Positions 34,534-45,305 of a stretch of 64,000 bases of DNA are shown in pieces; the first letter of the stretch is position 1, and every line of letters starts with the position of its first letter. The translations under genes and the position numbers were made by a program. The DNA lies in contig NZ_JADBEG010000001.1 of assembly GCF_014873755.1 (NCBI RefSeq), positions 5,001,001 to 5,065,000 of the forward strand, written 5' to 3'. This DNA comes from Amycolatopsis lexingtonensis. GTDB lineage: Bacteria > Actinomycetota > Actinomycetes > Mycobacteriales > Pseudonocardiaceae. The notes beneath the pieces are model-generated. The model was not told the DNA's origin and searched no databases. It worked only from the letters and a program-made list of their open reading frames with translations.

Positions 34534-35610
34534 GTGGAGCCGGAAAACATCGAGTTCCCCGAGATCACCCCGCCCGACGACCACGCCCGTTCGGCGGCGA
34601 TCGCCCTGCACGACAAGCTGGTCAAGCCCGCGGGTTCGCTGGGCAGGCTCGAAGAGCTCGGCGTGTGGATCGCCGCGTGCCAGGGGCAGTCGCCGCCGCG
34701 GCCGTTCACGCGGCCGCGCGTCGTCGTGTTCGCCGGTGACCACGGCATCGCCGCGAAGGGTGTTTCGGCTTATCCCGCCGAAGTCACCGCGCAGCTGCTC
34801 GGCACGATGCTGACCGGTGGCGCCGCGATCAACGTGCTGGCCGCCGCCGCGGGCGCGAGCGTCCGCGTGGTCGACCTGGCCGTGGACACCGAGGCGCCGG
34901 CGACCCGGTCGATCGGCGAGTTCAAGGTCCGCCGCGGCTCCGGCTCGATCGACGTCGAAGACGCGCTGACCGACGCCGAGGCCAAGGCGGCGGTCCGCGC
35001 CGGGATCGCGATCGCCGACGCGGAGGTCGACGGCGGGGCGGACCTGCTGGTCCCCGGCGACCTCGGGATCGGCAACAGCACGCCGGCGTCGGTGCTCGTC
35101 GCGGCGCTGACCGGCAGCGAGCCGGTCGCCGTCGTCGGGCGCGGCTCCGGCATCGACGACAACGCCTGGATGCGCAAGGCGACGGCGGTCCGCGACGCCC
35201 TGCGCCGGGCCCGCGTGGTCCTCGCCAACCCCCTGGACCTGCTGCGCACGACGGCGGGCGCGGACATCGCGGCGATGGCGGGCTTCCTGGCCCAGGCCGC
35301 GGTCCGGCGGACGCCGGTGGTCCTCGACGGGCTCGTGGCGTGCGCGGCGGCGCTCGTCGCCGAAGACCTCGCCCCGGGCGCGCGCCGCTGGTGGGTGGCC
35401 GGGCAGCGGACGGCCGAGCCCGCGCACGCCCTCGCGCTGGAGCACCTGGACCTCGGGCCCCTGCTCGAACTCGACGTCCGCCTGGGCGAAGGTACCGGTG
35501 CGGTCACCGCGCTCCCGCTGCTGATGATGGCCGCCCGCGTCCTCGCCGAAACGGCCACGCACGAGCAGGCCGGCGTCTCCGGCCCCCTCATCACCGCCCC
35601 CGCCTCCTGA
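34534..35610 (+). CDS. cobT: Nicotinate-nucleotide-dimethylbenzimidazole phosphoribosyltransferase
   Basis: CobT makes alpha-ribazole phosphate for the lower ligand of cobalamin. The 358 residues carry [50 protein letters not shown] and a C-terminal LGEGTGA, with the catalytic glutamate in that region. The start GTG 34534 follows GAAAGGG. In M. tuberculosis cobS follows cobT; here a palindrome and ilvE follow instead. Confidence 0.95.
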   Translation: MEPENIEFPEITPPDDHARSAAIALHDKLVKPAGSLGRLEELGVWIAACQGQSPPRPFTRPRVVVFAGDHGIAAKGVSAYPAEVTAQLLGTMLTGGAAINVLAAAAGASVRVVDLAVDTEAPATRSIGEFKVRRGSGSIDVEDALTDAEAKAAVRAGIAIADAEVDGGADLLVPGDLGIGNSTPASVLVAALTGSEPVAVVGRGSGIDDNAWMRKATAVRDALRRARVVLANPLDLLRTTAGADIAAMAGFLAQAAVRRTPVVLDGLVACAAALVAEDLAPGARRWWVAGQRTAEPAHALALEHLDLGPLLELDVRLGEGTGAVTALPLLMMAARVLAETATHEQAGVSGPLITAPAS

Positions 35611-35669
35611 AAGTCCGTGAATGCCACATCGAGGGACACTTGGTCCCTCGATGTGGCATTCACGGACTT
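35611..35669. repeat. Class C palindromic repeat, copy 1
   Basis: Perfect 27-base arms (35611-35637 and 35643-35669) begin AAGTCCGTGAATGCCACATC and end GAGGGAC; the five-base loop is ACTTG. It lies directly after the cobT stop and five bases before the ilvE stop, and would form a very stable stem in either transcript. Confidence 0.92.
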
Positions 35670-35674
35670 GGGGT

Positions 35675-36778
<1,104 letters not shown>

Positions 36779-36874
36779 GGCTAGACGATACCCTTTGGTC
36801 GGACGCACGTTAGTCGGATGTCCTCGTGTTCCGGGTCGCCCGCGCCCGCGCCGTGACGGCTCTACTATGACGCT

Positions 36875-37177
36875 GTGACCTACCACTCCACGCAGCCGGT
36901 GCCCCGGCCCAAGACCGGCGGGGCCGACGTCAAGACGTTCGCCACCGCGGTGCTCCTGACGTTCGGCGTCGGCCTGCTCGGCATGGTCGGCTGGGCGCTG
37001 CTCAGCAGCGGCTTCGGCGGGTTCCTCGGCCTCGTCGCGGGCGTCTTCGGCATCGTCTGGTGGCGGAGCATCCACGGCAAGACCGTGTTCCCGAAGGTGA
37101 TCCCGACGAAGTCGGTCGTCATCCTCGCCGTCATCAACGTCGTGCTGGCGCTGATCCTGTTCCTGACCGCGGGCTGA
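36875..37177 (+). CDS. Small membrane protein
   Basis: The 100 residues contain three hydrophobic stretches (about 22-44, 45-62 and 80-98) and a short basic linker [15 protein letters not shown]. The GTG start lies 96 bases from divergent ilvE. Its 3' end overlaps the convergent DUF402 gene by 44 bases. No family is recognised with certainty. Confidence 0.7.
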   Translation: MTYHSTQPVPRPKTGGADVKTFATAVLLTFGVGLLGMVGWALLSSGFGGFLGLVAGVFGIVWWRSIHGKTVFPKVIPTKSVVILAVINVVLALILFLTAG

Positions 37178-37808
37178 GCCCGGCCAGCAGTCCCGGGGGC
37201 AGCTGCGGCGCCGGCCACGCCGGGTCCGGGCGGAAGTCGGTGTCCGTGCCGTCGAACGGGTAGGCGCCGCGTTCGGCCAGCGCGCCGATCCGCTCGCCCT
37301 CTTCGCGCAGCCGGTCGAGCTGCTCCCGCGTCAGCCGTCCGGCGTCGATCGCGACCTCGGCTTCGTCCTCGTCGTCCCAGTGCCACGTGCCGTCCCGGTC
37401 GACGACGACGTCGAGCACGCCGTCGATCCGGTCGACCCCCAGCGGGTTCCGGCCGAGCGGGACCTCGAGGTTGACGTACCAGTTCGTGAAGCGGCCCTCG
37501 GCGTCGAAGAACCACCAGACCGACGACCATTCGTCGTCGGCGATGCGGCGCAGCGTGGACGTGCGGTGCCAGAAGTCCGGCACCGGCACCCGCGGGATGC
37601 GGAACCGCTGTTCCAGGGGTGCTTCCGCCATCGTGCGCCCGTCCACGAGCCGGCTGCCGACGATCGGCGTGCCCGCCGGCAGCCAGGCGAGCAGCACGCG
37701 GCCGTCGTCTTCCAGCACGCGCAGCGGGTGGACCTGGCCGATCGAGCCGTCCGGGCGGTGGAACCGTTCGACCACCGTCTGCCCCGGCCCCCAGCGTCGA
37801 TCAGTCAC
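37134..37808 (-). CDS. DUF402 (FomD-like) protein
   Basis: The 224 residues hold a DUF402 beta-barrel: [23 protein letters not shown], then [22 protein letters not shown], with the family's Trp/Tyr-rich strand and acidic metal-binding cluster. Related proteins hydrolyse nucleoside diphosphates or, as FomD, CMP-linked fosfomycin intermediates. The start (GTG 37808 or 37817) lies near the stop of the upstream membrane-protein gene, suggesting coupling. Confidence 0.82.
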   Translation of the reverse strand: MTDRRWGPGQTVVERFHRPDGSIGQVHPLRVLEDDGRVLLAWLPAGTPIVGSRLVDGRTMAEAPLEQRFRIPRVPVPDFWHRTSTLRRIADDEWSSVWWFFDAEGRFTNWYVNLEVPLGRNPLGVDRIDGVLDVVVDRDGTWHWDDEDEAEVAIDAGRLTREQLDRLREEGERIGALAERGAYPFDGTDTDFRPDPAWPAPQLPPGLLAGLSPRSGTGSAPARR

Positions 37809-38646
37809 GCACCCCACTGTACCTGCGCGCGCGTACGCCCAGTAGCAGCTCGGTCACGGTGACCAGTCCCGCGGCGACGAGCACCGGCAGCACCGGCAGG
37901 AAGTACGCGGCCACCGCGGCGACGGCCAGCCCGGCGAGCCCCGGCACCCCCGCCCGCGTCCGGACTTCGACGCCCGCGGCGAGCGCCGGGACGACCGTGG
38001 CGACCACCGCGACGGCGGTCAGCAGGGGCTGCAGCGCGTCCGCGTCGGCGGCGGCGAGCAGGTCGCGTAGGGAGGTGAGCGACAGCCCGAGCCGGACGGC
38101 GCCGAGCTGATAGAGCGCGGCGAAGGCCGCCAGCACGGCGACCGCGCCGAGCAGCAGAACGCGCAGGCCCGCGTGCTCCCGCCCGCGCGGCCGCAGGAAC
38201 GGCAGCGCGAGCACGGCGGCGACGAGGACACCCGCGAAGTCCGGCGGGCGGAGGCCGTCCGCCGTCCCCACCGGCGGCACGGCGACGCACACCACGACGA
38301 GCACCAGCCCCGCCGCGAGCAGCAGCCCGCCCGCGATCCGTACGACGATCGTCGGGACCTTCAGCCCGGCGAACCCCGCGCCGGCGACCACGACGACGAA
38401 GGCCGCCGCGGCGAGTTCGCGGTGCGCGGGGAAGACGTAGGCCCCGAACGCGATCGCGTAGACCGTCGTTTCGGCGAGCCGCGCGAGGGCCACGACGACC
38501 CGGTCGACCAGGGCGTCCCCCGGTTCCGGCACCCGCGCGGACGCACCGGCGGCGACCGCCGCGAGCACCAGCCCGGCGAGCAGCCACCAGCCCGCGCCCG
38601 CCGCTCCCGCCGCCAGCAGCACCAGCAGCCCGCCACCCAGCCGCAC
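37801..38646 (-). CDS. Integral membrane protein
   Basis: The 281-residue protein has about eight or nine hydrophobic helices, very rich in Ala/Val/Leu, and no motif that I recognise. GTG 38646 is chosen for its GGGAGGA ribosome site five bases away. It precedes the DUF402 gene with an 8-base overlap. A role cannot be assigned. Confidence 0.75.
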   Translation of the reverse strand: MRLGGGLLVLLAAGAAGAGWWLLAGLVLAAVAAGASARVPEPGDALVDRVVVALARLAETTVYAIAFGAYVFPAHRELAAAAFVVVVAGAGFAGLKVPTIVVRIAGGLLLAAGLVLVVVCVAVPPVGTADGLRPPDFAGVLVAAVLALPFLRPRGREHAGLRVLLLGAVAVLAAFAALYQLGAVRLGLSLTSLRDLLAAADADALQPLLTAVAVVATVVPALAAGVEVRTRAGVPGLAGLAVAAVAAYFLPVLPVLVAAGLVTVTELLLGVRARRYSGVRD

Positions 38647-38756
38647 GCGGTCCTCCCTCTCCCTCTGTTCACCCCGGCTTCCGTCGTCATTAGCATGGCT
38701 CACGATCCCGGCCGGGCCGGTGCCCGGTACCACCGAGAACGCGCGAGGAGCCAGAA

Positions 38757-40256
38757 GTGACCGTGCCTAAGCTCGCCCTGTCCGACAACACCGGGGAGGC
38801 ACTGGCCAAGACGCGCGCCGACGTGGTCGTCATCGGCACCCTGCAGGGCGAGGACGGCCCGGTCCTCGCCGCCGGTGCCGCCGCCGTCGACGCCGCTTTC
38901 GACGGCCGCCTCGCCGACCTGCTGGCCACGCTCGGCGCGAGCGGCAAGGCCGAAGAGGTCGTCAAGGTCCCGACGCTGGGCAAGCTCCCGGCCGCCGTCG
39001 TGCTCGCCGTCGGCCTGGGCAAGCCGGGCGACGCCGTCACCCCCGAGCAGGTCCGCCGCGCCGCGGGCGCCGCCGGCCGCGCGCTGGCCGGCACCGACCG
39101 CGCGCTCGTGACGCTGTCCGAGCTCGACCTGCAGGCCGCCGTCGAGGGCACGGTCATGGGCTCCTATGTCTTCACCGCCTACCGCTCCGAGAAGGGTGAC
39201 GCGCCGGTCGCGAAGGTCGACTTCGCGAGCCCGGCCGACGGCACCGCCCGCGAGCACAAGGCGACGCTGAAGGCCGCCACGTCCATCGCCGAGGCCGTGC
39301 TGACCGCCCGCGACCTGATCAACACCCCGCCGAACGACCTGTACCCGGCCTCCTTCGCCGACCGCGCGAAGAAGCTGGCCGAGGACAACGGCCTCGAGTT
39401 CGAGGTCCTCGACGAGAAGGCACTGAAGCGCAAGGGCTTCGGCGGCATCCTCGGCGTCGGCGGCGGCTCGGCCCGCCAGCCGCGCCTGGTGCGCATCGGC
39501 TACAAGCCGGCCAAGGCCGCCAAGAAGGTCGCGCTGGTCGGCAAGGGCATCACGTTCGACTCGGGCGGCATCTCGCTCAAGCCCGCCGCGAACATGGACC
39601 ACATGACCTCGGACATGTCCGGCGCGGCCGGCGTGCTCGCGGCCGTGGTGCTGGCGGCGAAGCTGAAGTACCCGCTGGAGGTCGTCGCGCACATCCCGCT
39701 GGCGGAGAACCTGCCCTCGGGCACGTCCTACCGCCCGGGCGACGTCCTGACCATGTACGGCGGCAAGACCGTCGAGGTCCTCAACACCGACGCCGAGGGC
39801 CGGCTGGTGCTCGTGGACGCGATGGTCCGCGCGGCCGAGGAGAACCCGGACTACCTGATCGAGACCTCGACGCTGACCGGCGCCCAGGTCGTCGCGCTCG
39901 GCAACCGCACCGCGGGTGTCATGGGCTCCGAGGACTTCCGCGATCGCGTCGCCGCGATCATGCAGGCCACCGGCGAGAACGGCTGGGCCATGCCGCTGCC
40001 GGAGGAGCTGCGCGCCGACCTCGACTCGCGCCTGGCCGACCTGGCCAACGTGACCGGCCACCGCTGGGGCGGCATGCTCGCGGCCGGGATCTTCCTGCGC
40101 GAGTTCGTCGCCGACGGCCTCGACTGGGTCCACATCGACATCGCGGGCCCGTCGTTCAACACCGGTTCCCCGTGGGGCTACACCGGCAAGGGCGGCACCG
40201 GCGTCCCGGTCCGCACGATCGCCGCGGTCCTGGCGGACATCGCCGCCAACGGCTGA
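38757..40256 (+). CDS. pepB: Leucyl aminopeptidase (M17)
   Basis: This cytosolic metallo-aminopeptidase has 499 residues, the usual M17 length. It contains the metal-binding and catalytic blocks [28 protein letters not shown] and the signature [10 protein letters not shown]. The N-terminal domain is of the variable hexamer-forming type. The GTG start follows GAGGAG. It corresponds to Rv2213 and is followed by a class D repeat. Confidence 0.95.
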   Translation: MTVPKLALSDNTGEALAKTRADVVVIGTLQGEDGPVLAAGAAAVDAAFDGRLADLLATLGASGKAEEVVKVPTLGKLPAAVVLAVGLGKPGDAVTPEQVRRAAGAAGRALAGTDRALVTLSELDLQAAVEGTVMGSYVFTAYRSEKGDAPVAKVDFASPADGTAREHKATLKAATSIAEAVLTARDLINTPPNDLYPASFADRAKKLAEDNGLEFEVLDEKALKRKGFGGILGVGGGSARQPRLVRIGYKPAKAAKKVALVGKGITFDSGGISLKPAANMDHMTSDMSGAAGVLAAVVLAAKLKYPLEVVAHIPLAENLPSGTSYRPGDVLTMYGGKTVEVLNTDAEGRLVLVDAMVRAAEENPDYLIETSTLTGAQVVALGNRTAGVMGSEDFRDRVAAIMQATGENGWAMPLPEELRADLDSRLADLANVTGHRWGGMLAAGIFLREFVADGLDWVHIDIAGPSFNTGSPWGYTGKGGTGVPVRTIAAVLADIAANG

Positions 40257-40260
40257 GTCT

Positions 40261-40351
40261 CAAGCGCCCCAATGTGGCGTTGGTTGCGTCAGACGCACCC
40301 AATGTGGCGTTCGGTGCGTCTGACGCACCGAACGCCACATTGGGGCGCTTG
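40261..40351. repeat. Class D composite palindromic repeat
   Basis: Two tandem left arms share CCCAATGTGGCGTT (40268 and 40298), and one right arm AACGCCACATTGGGGCGC follows (40331). The inner pair (40298-40320 with 40322-40344) is perfect over 23 bases, almost without a loop; the outer pair (40261-40281 with 40331-40351) is perfect over 21 bases. GCGTCAGACGC and GCGTCTGACGC form the hinges. Either of two alternative hairpins can form. It lies four bases after pepB. Confidence 0.9.
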
Positions 40352-40408
40352 GGTCCGGTGATCCCTTTGCCGGTTTCGGTGTGATCCGCGACACCGTACG
40401 GTGGCCGG

Positions 40409-42373
40409 GTGACGACCGAGCCGGTGGACCGCGACTCCCCCGCCGAAATCGCCGCCGAGCACGACGAAGAGCGCCCGGCGCGCACGCTCTCCCGGCTCCC
40501 GGACCGCGTCGTCTACTTCGTCGCGCTGGCCGTCGCCGTGCTGGTGCTCAAGCAGGTGTTCTTCCCCTTCGCCAAGGGCAACCAGTTCTACCTCGTGCTC
40601 TTCCTCGGCGTGACGCTGCCGCTGGTCTTCCTCTGCTACCGCCCGCGGCTGCGCGGCCGTGACGACCCCGGCTGGACCGACTGGACGCTCGCCGCCGTCG
40701 CGCTGGCCGTCGGCCTCTACCCCGTGCTCGCCGGGTACGACGACTTCCTGAACCGCCAAGGCATCCTGTCCCCGCTGGACGTCGTCGCCGGCGCGCTGCT
40801 GCTGGTGCTGGTCCTCGAAGCCACCCGCCGCACCACCGGGCTGGTGCTGCCGATCGTCTGCCTGCTCTTCCTCGCCTACGCCTACTACGGCGGCTTCCTC
40901 CCGCAGAACTGGGGCATCGCGCACGCGGGCATCGACTTCAGCCAGATCGTCAACGCGCTCTTCAACGACGCGAGCGGGTTCTACGGCACCCCGCTCGACG
41001 TCGCGGGCAGCTACATCGTGCTGTTCACCCTCTACGGCGCCGTGCTCAACGCCTCCGGCGCCGGGCAGTTCTTCGTGGACATCTCGTTCGCCGCGTTCCG
41101 GAAGTCGCGGACGGCACCGGGCCGGACCACCGTCCTGTCGGGATTCCTGCTCGGCACGGTGTCGGGTTCGGGCACCGCCACCGCCGTCAGCCTCGGCTCG
41201 ATCACCTGGCCGATCCTCAAGAAAGCCCGCTACCCCAAGGAAAACGCGGGCGGGCTGCTCGCCGCGTCCGGGATCGGGGCCATCCTCTCCCCGCCGACGC
41301 TCGGCGCCGCCGCGTTCATCATCGCCGAGTACCTGCAGACGTCGTACCTGAAGGTGCTGATCTGGGCGACCGTGCCGACGCTGCTGTACTACCTCGGCAT
41401 CGTGTTCGCGATGGAGGCCGACGCCCGGCGATTCAAGGCCGAAGCGGTCGAGGTCCCCCACGGCGATCCGTGGAAACTGTTGCTGCGCGGCGGTTACCAC
41501 TTCCTGTCGCTGGCGATCATCGTCGTGTTCCTCGCCCTCGACATCCCGCCGTTCGCCGCGGTCGTCTACGCGACCGGCGTCGCCGCGCTCTTCGCGCTGA
41601 TCGCCCGGCGCCACGACGTCCGCGGGTGGGCGAAGGACATGGTCGACGCGCTTTCGGCGGGCGTGCGCGGGGCACTGCCGGTGATCGCGGTGTGCGCGGC
41701 GGCCGGCGTGATCACCTCGACCATCACCAAGACCGGGCTCGGCCTCGAACTCGCGGACGCGCTGGTGGAGCTGGCCGGCGCGCTCACCGACAACGGCACG
41801 CTCATCCTCATCCTGACCGTGCTGCTCTCCGCGGTCGCCGTCGGCGTGCTCGGCCTGGCCGTGCCGGTCACCGCGAGCTTCATCATCGCCTGGGTCGTGA
41901 TCGGCCCCGCGCTGGAGACGCTGGGCGTCGCCGACGCCGAGCGCGCGATGTTCATCTTTTACTACGCCGTGCTTTCCGAGGTCACGCCGCCGACCGCGCT
42001 CGCCGCCGTCGCGTCGGCGGCGATCACCGGCGGTTCGGTGCTGGGCACCATGTGGCAGTGCTGGAAGTACACGCTCCCGGCGTTCCTGGTGCCGATCGCC
42101 TTCGTGCTCACCGACAACGGCGCCGCGCTGCTGCTGGAGTCCGACGCGCTGACCGTCGTCTGGGTGGCGGCGGTCTCCGCGCTGGCCGTCGCCGCGCTGG
42201 CGGTGGTGACAGGGGGCTGGCTGTTCGGGCCGGTCAGCCTGCCGGTGCGGCTGCTGTTCGTCCCCTCCGCGCTGTGCCTGCTCTACCTGGAGCCGGTGCC
42301 GATCGCGATCGGCGCCGCGTGCGGTGCCGCCGCGCTGCTCGCCCACGCCGTGATCAAGAGGAGGACAGCATGA
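40409..42373 (+). CDS. TRAP transporter permease, fused 4TM/12TM (TAXI type)
   Basis: This 654-residue membrane protein is the fused small-plus-large permease of a TRAP transporter that works with a TAXI binding protein. The N-terminus (about 30-150) covers the small-subunit-like helices; the rest is the DctM-like core, with GFLLGTVSGSGTATAVSLGSITWPILK and EVTPPTALAAVASAAITGGS as signatures. Uptake is driven by ion gradients. Its stop overlaps the binding-protein start as ATGA. The substrate is unknown; TAXI systems have been linked to dicarboxylates and glutamate. Confidence 0.92.
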   Translation: MTTEPVDRDSPAEIAAEHDEERPARTLSRLPDRVVYFVALAVAVLVLKQVFFPFAKGNQFYLVLFLGVTLPLVFLCYRPRLRGRDDPGWTDWTLAAVALAVGLYPVLAGYDDFLNRQGILSPLDVVAGALLLVLVLEATRRTTGLVLPIVCLLFLAYAYYGGFLPQNWGIAHAGIDFSQIVNALFNDASGFYGTPLDVAGSYIVLFTLYGAVLNASGAGQFFVDISFAAFRKSRTAPGRTTVLSGFLLGTVSGSGTATAVSLGSITWPILKKARYPKENAGGLLAASGIGAILSPPTLGAAAFIIAEYLQTSYLKVLIWATVPTLLYYLGIVFAMEADARRFKAEAVEVPHGDPWKLLLRGGYHFLSLAIIVVFLALDIPPFAAVVYATGVAALFALIARRHDVRGWAKDMVDALSAGVRGALPVIAVCAAAGVITSTITKTGLGLELADALVELAGALTDNGTLILILTVLLSAVAVGVLGLAVPVTASFIIAWVVIGPALETLGVADAERAMFIFYYAVLSEVTPPTALAAVASAAITGGSVLGTMWQCWKYTLPAFLVPIAFVLTDNGAALLLESDALTVVWVAAVSALAVAALAVVTGGWLFGPVSLPVRLLFVPSALCLLYLEPVPIAIGAACGAAALLAHAVIKRRTA

Positions 42374-43344
42374 AACGCGCACTCGTCACCGCCGCGGTGC
42401 TCGCCTTGGCCGTCACCGGCTGCGGCGGCAAGCAGCAGACGGACTCGGCCACGCCCGGCGGTTCACAGTCCTGCGAAGCCGGCGAAGGCCGGATCACCAT
42501 CGCCACCGGCAACAGCGGCGGCGTCTACTACGTGCTGGGCGGCGGGCTGGCCCAGCTGATCAGCACCAACACCAAGCTCCGGGCGACGGCCGCGGAGACC
42601 GGCGCGTCGGTGCAGAACATCCAGCAGCTGGTGGCGGGCAACTACGACGTCGCGTTCTCGCTGGCCGACACCGCGGCGGACGCGGTGAACGGCAAGGGTT
42701 CCTTCGACGGCAAGCCGCAGAAGGTCCAGGCCCTGGCGCGGATCTACCCGAACTCGACGCAGGTGCTGGTCCGCGCGGACTCGGGCATCAACTCCGTCGC
42801 GGACATGAAGGGCAAGCGGATCTCGACGGGCTCGCCGAAGTCGGGCACCGAGGTGATCGCGAACCGCCTGCTGCAGGCGGCCGGCCTCAAGCCGGACACC
42901 GACGTCCAGGCGCAGCGGCTCGACCTGGCCAAGACCGCCGACGGAATGAAGGCGGGCACGCTCGACGGGCTCGTCTGGTCCGGCGGCCTGCCGACCGCGC
43001 AGATCACCGACATCACGACCGCGTTGAAGGACAAGGTGAAGTTCCTCGACATCACGCCGCTGCTGCCGAAGCTCAAGGAGGTCAACCCGGTCTACGACCA
43101 GGCCGTGATCCCGAAGGCGACCTACGCGCAGCCGTCCGACGTGCCGACGGTCGTGGTGCCCAACCTGCTGCTGGTGCGCGAGGACTTCCCGGCGGGCAAC
43201 GCGTGCGCGATCACGAAGCTGATCTTCGACAAGCAGGCCGAACTGGCGAAGGTGCACCCGGCGGCGAAGCAGATCACCAAGCAGCTGGCCACGCAGACCG
43301 ACCCGGTTCCGCTGCACCCGGGAGCCAAGCAAGCACTGGGCTAG
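42370..43344 (+). CDS. TAXI-family TRAP substrate-binding lipoprotein
   Basis: The 324 residues start with a lipoprotein signal ending LAVTGC (Cys18), followed by a TAXI domain: ITIATGNSGGVYYVLGGGLA, ETGASVQNIQQLVAGNYDVAFS and GSPKSGTEVIANRLLQAAGL. It captures the substrate outside the membrane for the upstream permease, with which it is coupled by a four-base overlap. Confidence 0.93.
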   Translation: MKRALVTAAVLALAVTGCGGKQQTDSATPGGSQSCEAGEGRITIATGNSGGVYYVLGGGLAQLISTNTKLRATAAETGASVQNIQQLVAGNYDVAFSLADTAADAVNGKGSFDGKPQKVQALARIYPNSTQVLVRADSGINSVADMKGKRISTGSPKSGTEVIANRLLQAAGLKPDTDVQAQRLDLAKTADGMKAGTLDGLVWSGGLPTAQITDITTALKDKVKFLDITPLLPKLKEVNPVYDQAVIPKATYAQPSDVPTVVVPNLLLVREDFPAGNACAITKLIFDKQAELAKVHPAAKQITKQLATQTDPVPLHPGAKQALG

Positions 43345-43353
43345 GGTCGAAGG

Positions 43354-44319
43354 ATGGACGCCGGTGAGTACCTCGAGGCGGCGGTCCGCGACGTTCTGAC
43401 CGCCGCCGAGCCGGGCGTCGACGACCAGGTCGGCTACGCGGCTTTGCTGCTCGCCGTCACCGGCGCGCTCGGCGAGGCCGACCGGCTGGCGGCGCAGTGG
43501 CTGGCCCGCACGGAACGGCCGGCCGCCGCGCTGGCCGCCGGACCGGTGCGGGCCCGCGCGTGGGCGATGCTCTTCGAAGCCCGCGGTGCGCGGCCGGACT
43601 GGGCGGAGGGGCTGCCGCCGCTGGATCTCGATTTCGAGGAGCGCACGCACACGGCGTCGCTGCGCCGTCCGGTGTCCGACCTCGACGGTGTCCTCCCGCC
43701 GGGCCCGATCGCGGAGGTCGTCAAGCACGTCGCCCCTTCGCGCCCGGACCGCGTGCGCACGGCCCTGCTCGACGGCGACCTCGCCGGCTGGGCTTCGCTC
43801 GCCGGGCCGCGCCCCGACGTCGCGACCCTCGCGGCGACGCGGGCGCTGGCCCCGGCGCTGGTGGCGGGCGCGGACCCGCTCGGACTGCGGGACTGGGCCC
43901 CGGCCTGCGCGGGCGCGCTCATCGCGGCCCTGCACGAGCGCTACCCGGCCGACCTCGGCAGCTGGCCCGAGCTGATCGCTGAGATCGTGCGCCTGCGCGG
44001 CGGCCCGGCCGTCCCTCCCCCGGCGTCGGAGGCCGCGATCCGGTCGGCCGAGCTGCGGCTCGGCGTCGAGCTGCCGCCGGACCACCGCGAGTTCCTGCGC
44101 ACCTGCGACGGCCTCCCCGCGGACGTGGTCTTCCCCCGCCTGCTCGGCACCGCGGACCTGCGCGCCGAGAACGGCGTCGTCGTACTGGCGGACCCGGCGG
44201 TGCTGCTGCTCTCGGCCGGTCACGTCGTCGAGGTCGACCCGGTCCTCGGCAGCACGGTCCACCCGTCGTTCCGCGCGGCGCTGGTCAAGCACGCCACCCT
44301 GCTCGCCCAAGCCAGCTAG
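43354..44319 (+). CDS. SMI1/KNR4-like domain protein
   Basis: The 321 residues have an Ala-rich helical N-terminal two-thirds, not recognised, and a C-terminal SMI1/KNR4-like segment (about 220-300): SEAAIRSAELRLGVELPPDHREFLRTCDGL. In bacteria this fold often occurs in toxin-immunity proteins, but no toxin gene is adjacent. It starts nine bases after the TAXI gene and may be cotranscribed. Confidence 0.72.
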   Translation: MDAGEYLEAAVRDVLTAAEPGVDDQVGYAALLLAVTGALGEADRLAAQWLARTERPAAALAAGPVRARAWAMLFEARGARPDWAEGLPPLDLDFEERTHTASLRRPVSDLDGVLPPGPIAEVVKHVAPSRPDRVRTALLDGDLAGWASLAGPRPDVATLAATRALAPALVAGADPLGLRDWAPACAGALIAALHERYPADLGSWPELIAEIVRLRGGPAVPPPASEAAIRSAELRLGVELPPDHREFLRTCDGLPADVVFPRLLGTADLRAENGVVVLADPAVLLLSAGHVVEVDPVLGSTVHPSFRAALVKHATLLAQAS

Positions 44320-44329
44320 GTTGGTCCCG

Positions 44330-44782
44330 GTGACCACCCTCACCGCGGCGACGATCACCCCCGCCAACGTCGCCGCCGCGTGCCAGCTGGCCGTCGAGCC
44401 GCACCAGAGGGAGTTCGTCGCCCCGGTCGCCGTCTCGCTCGCCGAGGCCTACACCCAGCCGGAGGTCGCCTGGCCGCGGCTGATCCTCGACGACGGTGAA
44501 CCGGTCGCCTTCGTGATGGGCGGCTTCGACCCGAGCGCCGAGCTGGACTTCTTCCGCTGCGGGATCTGGCGGCTGAACGTCGGCGCCGGCGTCCAGGGCC
44601 GCGGGTACGGCCGCTTCGCCGTCGAAACCGTCCTCGAAGAAGCCCGCCGGCGCGGTCAGAACGCCGCCACCGTGCTGTGGATCCCGGCCGAGGGCGGCCC
44701 GGAGGACTTCTACCTCAAGCTGGGCTTCCGCCCGACCGGCCAGACCCACAACGGCGAGGTCGTCGGCCGGATCGAGCTTTAG
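44330..44782 (+). CDS. GNAT-family N-acetyltransferase
   Basis: The 150 residues show the GNAT fold: a central strand WRLNVGAGVQ, the acetyl-CoA loop QGRGYGRFAVETVLEEAR, and a closing FYLKLGFRPTG. The acceptor is unknown. The likely start is GTG 44330. The stop overlaps that of the convergent gene by four bases. Confidence 0.85.
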   Translation: MTTLTAATITPANVAAACQLAVEPHQREFVAPVAVSLAEAYTQPEVAWPRLILDDGEPVAFVMGGFDPSAELDFFRCGIWRLNVGAGVQGRGYGRFAVETVLEEARRRGQNAATVLWIPAEGGPEDFYLKLGFRPTGQTHNGEVVGRIEL

Positions 44783-45117
44783 ACCTGCCCGCGCTTCTTG
44801 CGTTCGGTGTACTCGCGCATCCGCTTCGGGTAGCCGACGCGGGCGACCTCGTAGACCGGGATGGACCGGCGGTGGCCGAACTGCTGCGCGGCCTCCAGGC
44901 TGCCGATGCGGCGCCGGGTCCACTCGCCGTCGTGGGCGATCAACACCACAGTGGTCTCCGTGACATTGGTCCGAGGCTCCACATAGGCCTCCACCCCGTG
45001 CCTCGAGGCCACCCACTCCTCCAGGTGCCGGGTGTCTTCCGAGCTGGCTTTCCGCAGCGTGCCGGCCCGTTGCCCACCCTTGGCCCGCCTGCGCAGCGAG
45101 TCGAAGAGCCCCACCAC
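44779..45117 (-). CDS. Conserved hypothetical protein
   Basis: The protein has about 112 residues, with a basic C-terminus ending YPKRMREYTERKKRGQV and a middle strand ETTVVLIAHDGEWTRRRIGS. Similar short proteins occur in actinomycetes without assigned role. Several GTG codons (45123, 45117, 45114) compete as start; 45117 is best spaced from GGAGG. Confidence 0.72.
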   Translation of the reverse strand: MVGLFDSLRRRAKGGQRAGTLRKASSEDTRHLEEWVASRHGVEAYVEPRTNVTETTVVLIAHDGEWTRRRIGSLEAAQQFGHRRSIPVYEVARVGYPKRMREYTERKKRGQV

Positions 45118-45305
45118 GACCACCTCTCCTCCCGAGACCTACGCCACTCATTATCCCGATGTCCGCGTGTGGTCGGCGTCGCACACCCGGCTAGGTCGCA
45201 GCCCCATCCGGCGTAGTGACAAGATGGCGGGTGTCGCGCGCGCGGTTATACCGCGCACGGGCGACGACAGAGCACCACCCCACTGCTTGCCGAGGAGTTA
45301 TACAA

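Noticed and set aside
36779..36874. A T-box or leader-peptide attenuator before ilvE
   Set aside because: The 96-base divergent region has no run of branched-chain codons and no T-box sequence.
38700..40133. A 477-codon minus-strand frame opposite pepB
   Set aside because: pepB has the M17 signature; the antisense frame has none.
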